Assembly: GCA_002498455.1 (NCBI GenBank)
Contig: DAHO01000097.1
Location: 1-8,907 of the forward strand
Length of the DNA stretch: 8,907 nt
Source: Euryarchaeota archaeon UBA602
Lineage (GTDB): Archaea; Thermoplasmatota; Poseidoniia; Poseidoniales; Thalassarchaeaceae
Direction: 5' to 3'
In this document: positions 5,971-8,907 of the stretch, in pieces
How the letters are laid out: every line of letters starts with the position of its first letter
Position numbering within the stretch: the first letter of the stretch is position 1
Made by a program: the position numbers and the translations under genes
Notes under the pieces: model-generated
What the model was told of the DNA's origin: nothing
Databases searched by the model: none
Seen by the model: the letters and a program-made list of their open reading frames with translations, nothing else

Positions 5971-7110
5971 TTACATCGCCAAACCATGACGTCTTCCAGA
6001 CTGAGATATCTCATGGAGAAAATGCTCTATCTGGATTCTAGGATGAATGGTACCTCTCAGAGCGACATCACAGGTCGACAATGCATCAAGCATCTCGTTT
6101 CTCAATTCGGGCGCCAACATCAAACGATTGCCTGTAAGTTCCATGTGAATCTGGTGAACGACATCTTCGGCGTCCAATGCATGAACGCCCATCATTTCGT
6201 CCAATTGACCCATGGCACCTTCGAGAGTCTTCACATTTCGGCCCCCTTTCTTTTCCCATCTCCATTCGATTACCCTTCCACGCAATGCCAACTCAATCAT
6301 TCGGCGCGCATGCTGCAATGTGCTTGCCGATACCACGTCATAAAGCCGATTTCGCGTTCCAGTCATTCCTCTTCGGGCCAGGAGTTCGGTGGTGAATAGG
6401 GCCTTTCGTAAATTGCCATTGGCAACGTGTGCAATGTCACCTGACATGCCCTCAGCCAGGTCTACTCTCTCTAGCGAAGCAACCTTCTCGACTGTAGATT
6501 CAATCTCATCTATCTCAATCGAGGGGATGCGGATGTGTTGCATTCGACTACGTAGAGCGTCAATGATTCGGCTGGGTGCTCGTGCAGTGAAAATGAATCG
6601 TGTTGTGTGTGACTCTGATTCCATCATCCTTCGAAGGTAGGGTTGCCTACGGGAACCAAGATGATCTGCATCTTCAATCACGATTAGGCGGCTGACTGGA
6701 GCACGGCCAAATTCCACTTTGGTTTCTTCACCACACGGTGCCTCTCCGACATCTCCTTCCCACATGTTTCGATCAAAGGCATCTAGACTGGTTCGACCCG
6801 CGAGGGTGTCTGCGGATTTTTGACCTGAGGGGCGGAGAAACTCTTCGAATTTTTTCATTGCGCCTGCTTGGCGAGACAAATCTCTGGCTTGGAGAACGTG
6901 ACAGGTCGATTTCCAGCCTGGCCCGAGTACTTGTCGTGCGACCAAGCGCCATGCTGCTGTTTTTCCGACTCCAGCCGGACCTGTAATCAGTAGATGAGGG
7001 GGGTCGCCAGATAAACTCGCACGGATGAATTGATCTCTGATTTTCTGAGGCATGGCCAATTGATCAAAACGCTTGGGTGCGTGAATGGAAAGCCACGAGG
7101 GCATCAACAC
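5971..7110 (-). CDS. Divergent clamp-loader small-subunit-like (RfcS paralogue) AAA+ ATPase
   Basis: A 379-residue protein (377 from the ATG at 7104, which I prefer over the GTG at 7110) colinear with archaeal replication factor C small subunit, which loads the PCNA clamp onto primed DNA. From the GTG, PHLLITGPAGVGKTAA (38-53) holds the Walker A loop with Lys50, and LIVIEDADHL (142-151) is Walker B, reading EDAD where RfcS has DEAD. RFIFTARAPSRIIDALRSRM (171-190) corresponds to sensor 1 and the SRC motif, with the sensor Asn replaced by Arg177 and SRC by SRM, while the arginine-finger Arg189 is kept. A poorly conserved insert of roughly 40-50 residues (about 92-138) makes it longer than the usual 320-330 residues. 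The C-terminal helical collar region follows. It may be an additional, weakly hydrolysing subunit of the clamp loader. It starts 33 bases after rpoP (39 from the ATG), suggesting one transcription unit. Confidence 0.85.
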   Translation of the reverse strand: MLMPSWLSIHAPKRFDQLAMPQKIRDQFIRASLSGDPPHLLITGPAGVGKTAAWRLVARQVLGPGWKSTCHVLQARDLSRQAGAMKKFEEFLRPSGQKSADTLAGRTSLDAFDRNMWEGDVGEAPCGEETKVEFGRAPVSRLIVIEDADHLGSRRQPYLRRMMESESHTTRFIFTARAPSRIIDALRSRMQHIRIPSIEIDEIESTVEKVASLERVDLAEGMSGDIAHVANGNLRKALFTTELLARRGMTGTRNRLYDVVSASTLQHARRMIELALRGRVIEWRWEKKGGRNVKTLEGAMGQLDEMMGVHALDAEDVVHQIHMELTGNRLMLAPELRNEMLDALSTCDVALRGTIHPRIQIEHFLHEISQSGRRHGLAM

Positions 7111-7143
7111 AAGCGAAAGTACCGAGGTCTTTCAACAAGACGC

Positions 7144-7290
7144 TTAGATAGCATCCAGAGTCTTGTGACCCTGTCGACGTGGTTTGGTAAAAATACGAAA
7201 CCCACAGGCTTTGCATGCAATACCGGTTCTTGTTCCTTCAAACTCATCGAGGTGTCCACAGCGCAGACACTTGTAGGTAACAGTAGCCAT
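7144..7290 (-). CDS. rpoP: DNA-directed RNA polymerase subunit P (Rpb12-like)
   Basis: A 48-residue protein starting at ATG 7290 (MATVTYKC). It has the two CxxC zinc knuckles of archaeal RpoP/eukaryotic Rpb12, CLRC and CKAC, followed by GFRIFTKPRRQGHKTLDAI, which matches the family ending CGYRI...K..R...K..(K)AI. RpoP is a small zinc-binding subunit that holds together the D, L and N assembly platform of RNA polymerase. The reading frame is open further upstream to 7374, but that would overlap guaAa and add a low-complexity stretch absent from the family, so the short start is chosen. A purine-rich GGGAGAGGTAGG lies 12 bases before the ATG. The gene is 56 bases after guaAa and 33 bases before the RfcS-like gene. 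Confidence 0.92.
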   Translation of the reverse strand: MATVTYKCLRCGHLDEFEGTRTGIACKACGFRIFTKPRRQGHKTLDAI

Positions 7291-7346
7291 CGAATTCGCC
7301 GACCTACCTCTCCCATTTGAAGCCGTCGACGAGTGAAGATGGTTAT

Positions 7347-7940
7347 TTACTGCGAATCTCGGTTGTTTTTGCATATTTCAATAAAATTCTGAAACATATT
7401 TTGTCCGTATTCTGAATCGTTGACCTCTGGGTGGAATTGCAGTCCGAAGCGATCGCCTTTTTCATTCTCCATTCCCTGAACAAGGCAAGATTGGCTGCTT
7501 GCCGTGATAAAGAAGCCCTCCGGGACTACACTGACTTCGTCATTGTGTGATTCCCATACCGTCTGGATATCTGGTGTATCAGCAAAAATTTGACCACCGC
7601 CATTTTCCAAGGTGATCTGGGCTGCTCCGAACTCTGGCTCGATGGCTACCGCTGCAGCTCCCCCGTAGTAACCAGCCATGAATTGATGGCCAGCACAGAT
7701 ACCCAAAATGGGGATGTCCAATTCGAGATAAGCTCCGCAGTTGCCTAACTCTCCGGTAAGACCAACCCGAGCGGCGCCACCCGATAGAATGAGGCCGTCG
7801 AGTTGCCTGAGTTCTGAGACTGGAGTTGTGTTTTGAATGATCTGTGTGTCCACACCAAGGTAACGCAACATTCTCCATTCTCGATGGGTCCACTGTCCGC
7901 CATTGTCGACAACATCGATGACCAAGGGTGGCTCACTCAT
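7347..7940 (-). CDS. guaAa: GMP synthase glutaminase subunit (GATase, subunit A)
   Basis: A 197-residue class I glutamine amidotransferase. The catalytic nucleophile elbow is GICAGHQ (80-86, Cys82), and the other triad members are in GLQFHPEV (166-173; His170, Glu172). ESHNDEV (130-136) matches the conserved SHxDxV of GMP synthase glutaminases, and ILSGG (51-55) the oxyanion strand. It releases ammonia from glutamine for amination of XMP to GMP; as in most archaea the synthetase half is a separate gene, not seen here. The frame is open to 8069, but I chose ATG at 7940 (MSEPPLVIDVVDNGGQ) because the domain begins there and the longer version would overlap the upstream gene by 89 bases and add an unrelated Cys-rich tail. 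It begins 40 bases after the upstream stop and is followed by rpoP. Confidence 0.93.
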   Translation of the reverse strand: MSEPPLVIDVVDNGGQWTHREWRMLRYLGVDTQIIQNTTPVSELRQLDGLILSGGAARVGLTGELGNCGAYLELDIPILGICAGHQFMAGYYGGAAAVAIEPEFGAAQITLENGGGQIFADTPDIQTVWESHNDEVSVVPEGFFITASSQSCLVQGMENEKGDRFGLQFHPEVNDSEYGQNMFQNFIEICKNNRDSQ

Positions 7941-7980
7941 CGATGCTTGCCGAGGTTGACGCTCAATCAAGGTGACGCTG

Positions 7981-8907
7981 TCATCGGTCCGCCAATTCAC
8001 TGTAATACAGTACTCGCATACTGTGCTCGAATGCGGCCGCATTGCCCCATGCTTCCAACAAATCTGCACCTAATGCATACAGTCCATGACCACGAGCGAC
8101 AAACAACTTGTTGCCCGTTTGTTTGAGAGCTTCTGTAATCTCAACCAAGTAACCCTCCATGTCGTTGTATTGAACATCTACAATAGTGGCCCGGCCGAAG
8201 GATGAGCGCCCCTCAAAATCAGTCGGGACTAGGGCATAGCGATCTTTCTCCAAACTCATGGCCGTGGTATACGGGGCAGTAACGTGTACGCAGGCGCCCC
8301 TGCCTTCGTGCTCCAAACTGGCGATAGCCAAAGCGACGCTATGGATTTGCCAATCTTCACTCGCTCGGTTGGGTGCAGCATCGCCTAAGCGTCCCGTAAT
8401 GAGATCGCCTTCATTCATCAGACCTAAGGCCGCTCCCTGCCGAGTAATGTGAACCAATCCCGGGGAAGTGGTCGAAAGGAGGCTGAATGAACCTGCAGTT
8501 CCATGTGTTAGGCCTCCCTTTTGCAGTTGTCGGCCTAAAGCTGCAAACATGCCAACGGTTTCGCCCGGGACCACGTATCCTTCACCCACAATAGGAGGCA
8601 TAGCTGGGTTCTCAACCTCTTGAATCACATCTACAGCAGCGGCCACACTCTTCTTCAATGACTCGTTTTCTTCTCGTAAATGGGTAAGTTCTGCCTTCTC
8701 GTCGCCTTCTACGGTACGCTTTACGGCCTCCACCTTCTCTTGTCCGGCTTCAATCACAATCGTGGAACCTGTGGCCATACTCTGAGCGCCGGAAGGTGCT
8801 GAAGGAGGTGTGGAGGAGGGGGTCGCTGGAGGTGTTGGTGCGGAACCACCGAACATGGCGCGCCCGCCCGAACCCCCCGGTGGGCCGCTGGGTGGGCCGC
8901 TGGGTGG
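7981..8907 (-). CDS. Class II aldolase/adducin-fold protein with Pro/Gly-rich N-terminus, 5' end beyond window
   Basis: The frame is open from the stop at 7981 to the right edge (308 codons plus one base), so the true start is probably outside; ATG at 8856 and ATG at 8778 are possible internal starts. Counting from 8856, residues 1-26 and the 17 codons before them are Pro/Gly/Ser/Thr-rich. Residues 36-82 are charged and helical (e.g. LTHLREENESLKKS), probably a coiled coil. Residues 98-291 resemble class II aldolase/adducin domains: GLTHGTAGSFS (115-125, cf. GTSGNIS), ITRQG (137-141, cf. ITPSG), ASEDWQIH (165-172, cf. SSE..mH), ACVHVTAPYTTAMS (188-201, cf. VVHTHPPYATA) and ARGHGLYALGADLLEAW (254-270). 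Family metal ligands would be His191, Thr193 in place of His, and His257. Function is unknown; it may be a structural or altered relative of the sugar-phosphate aldolases. guaAa follows 40 bases later. Confidence 0.7.
   Translation of the reverse strand, partial: PPSGPPSGPPGGSGGRAMFGGSAPTPPATPSSTPPSAPSGAQSMATGSTIVIEAGQEKVEAVKRTVEGDEKAELTHLREENESLKKSVAAAVDVIQEVENPAMPPIVGEGYVVPGETVGMFAALGRQLQKGGLTHGTAGSFSLLSTTSPGLVHITRQGAALGLMNEGDLITGRLGDAAPNRASEDWQIHSVALAIASLEHEGRGACVHVTAPYTTAMSLEKDRYALVPTDFEGRSSFGRATIVDVQYNDMEGYLVEITEALKQTGNKLFVARGHGLYALGADLLEAWGNAAAFEHSMRVLYYSELADR
8880..8907. repeat. 12-bp tandem repeat encoding Pro-Pro-Ser-Gly units
   Basis: The unit GTGGGCCGCTGG is repeated twice from 8881 onward with a further partial copy at the edge, within a GC-rich stretch. 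Read on the minus strand it encodes successive PPSG units continuing into PPGGSGG, in frame with the aldolase-fold gene. The array may extend beyond the window. It is a coding minisatellite whose copy number could vary between strains. Confidence 0.6.

Noticed and set aside
7291..7374. Longer N-terminus for rpoP
   Set aside because: It overlaps the end of guaAa and is unlike RpoP, which normally begins just before the first zinc knuckle.
7941..8069. Longer N-terminus for guaAa
   Set aside because: It would overlap the aldolase-fold gene by 89 bases and add a Cys-rich tail not found in GMP synthase glutaminases.
8880..8907. CRISPR-like repeat
   Set aside because: Units are contiguous, 12 bases long, without spacers, and in frame with a coding sequence.

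Overview
The window looks like a gene-dense chromosomal segment from an uncultivated archaeon, most likely a marine planktonic euryarchaeon of the Marine Group II (Poseidoniales) type. The archaeal signs are a 48-residue RNA polymerase subunit P (RpoP), a stand-alone glutaminase subunit of GMP synthase, and a small-subunit-like clamp loader (RfcS) ATPase. A membrane-anchored FG-GAP/VCBS repeat protein and a glycerophospholipid-type acyltransferase beside these genes are what point to a Marine Group II-like lineage. The lineage is inferred from gene content; no rRNA marker is present.

Layout, read in the direction of transcription (minus strand, right to left). (1) The 3' part of a gene for a class II aldolase/adducin-fold protein with a Pro/Gly/Ser-rich N-terminal tail runs off the right edge. 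(2) guaAa, the GMP synthase glutaminase subunit. (3) rpoP. (4) A divergent RfcS paralogue. (5) A plus-strand tRNA-Arg(CCT), the only gene on that strand, whose 3' end lies 4 bases from the end of the convergent RfcS-like gene. (6) A 512-residue protein with four predicted membrane segments and no family I recognise. (7) A flavoprotein of the succinate dehydrogenase/fumarate reductase/L-aspartate oxidase fold that has lost most of the catalytic residues. (8) A membrane-anchored four-repeat FG-GAP protein starting at or just after the flavoprotein stop. (9) A HIT-family nucleotide hydrolase. (10) A glycerolipid acyltransferase resembling yeast Gpt2/Sct1, running off the left edge; it is easy to miss because it has no stop codon inside the window.

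Nearly all bases are coding. The longest gap between genes, apart from the tRNA region, is 65 bases, and no stretch over 300 bases lacks a gene. No mobile element, CRISPR array or rRNA was seen. Two genes have the same ribosome-binding arrangement, GGTGAT three bases before the start, one of them deciding a TTG start.

How the genes may work together: genes 2-4 are housekeeping (GMP synthesis, transcription, replication-type ATPase). Genes 6-10 form a same-strand set with short gaps (0-65 bases) that combines membrane, redox, cell-surface and lipid functions. No shared pathway can be proven from sequence. The most unusual points are the catalytically stripped SdhA-like flavoprotein coupled to a surface FG-GAP protein, the clamp-loader paralogue with an altered Walker B, sensor 1 and SRC motif, the aldolase-fold protein missing one metal ligand, and an ester-lipid type acyltransferase in an apparent archaeon.
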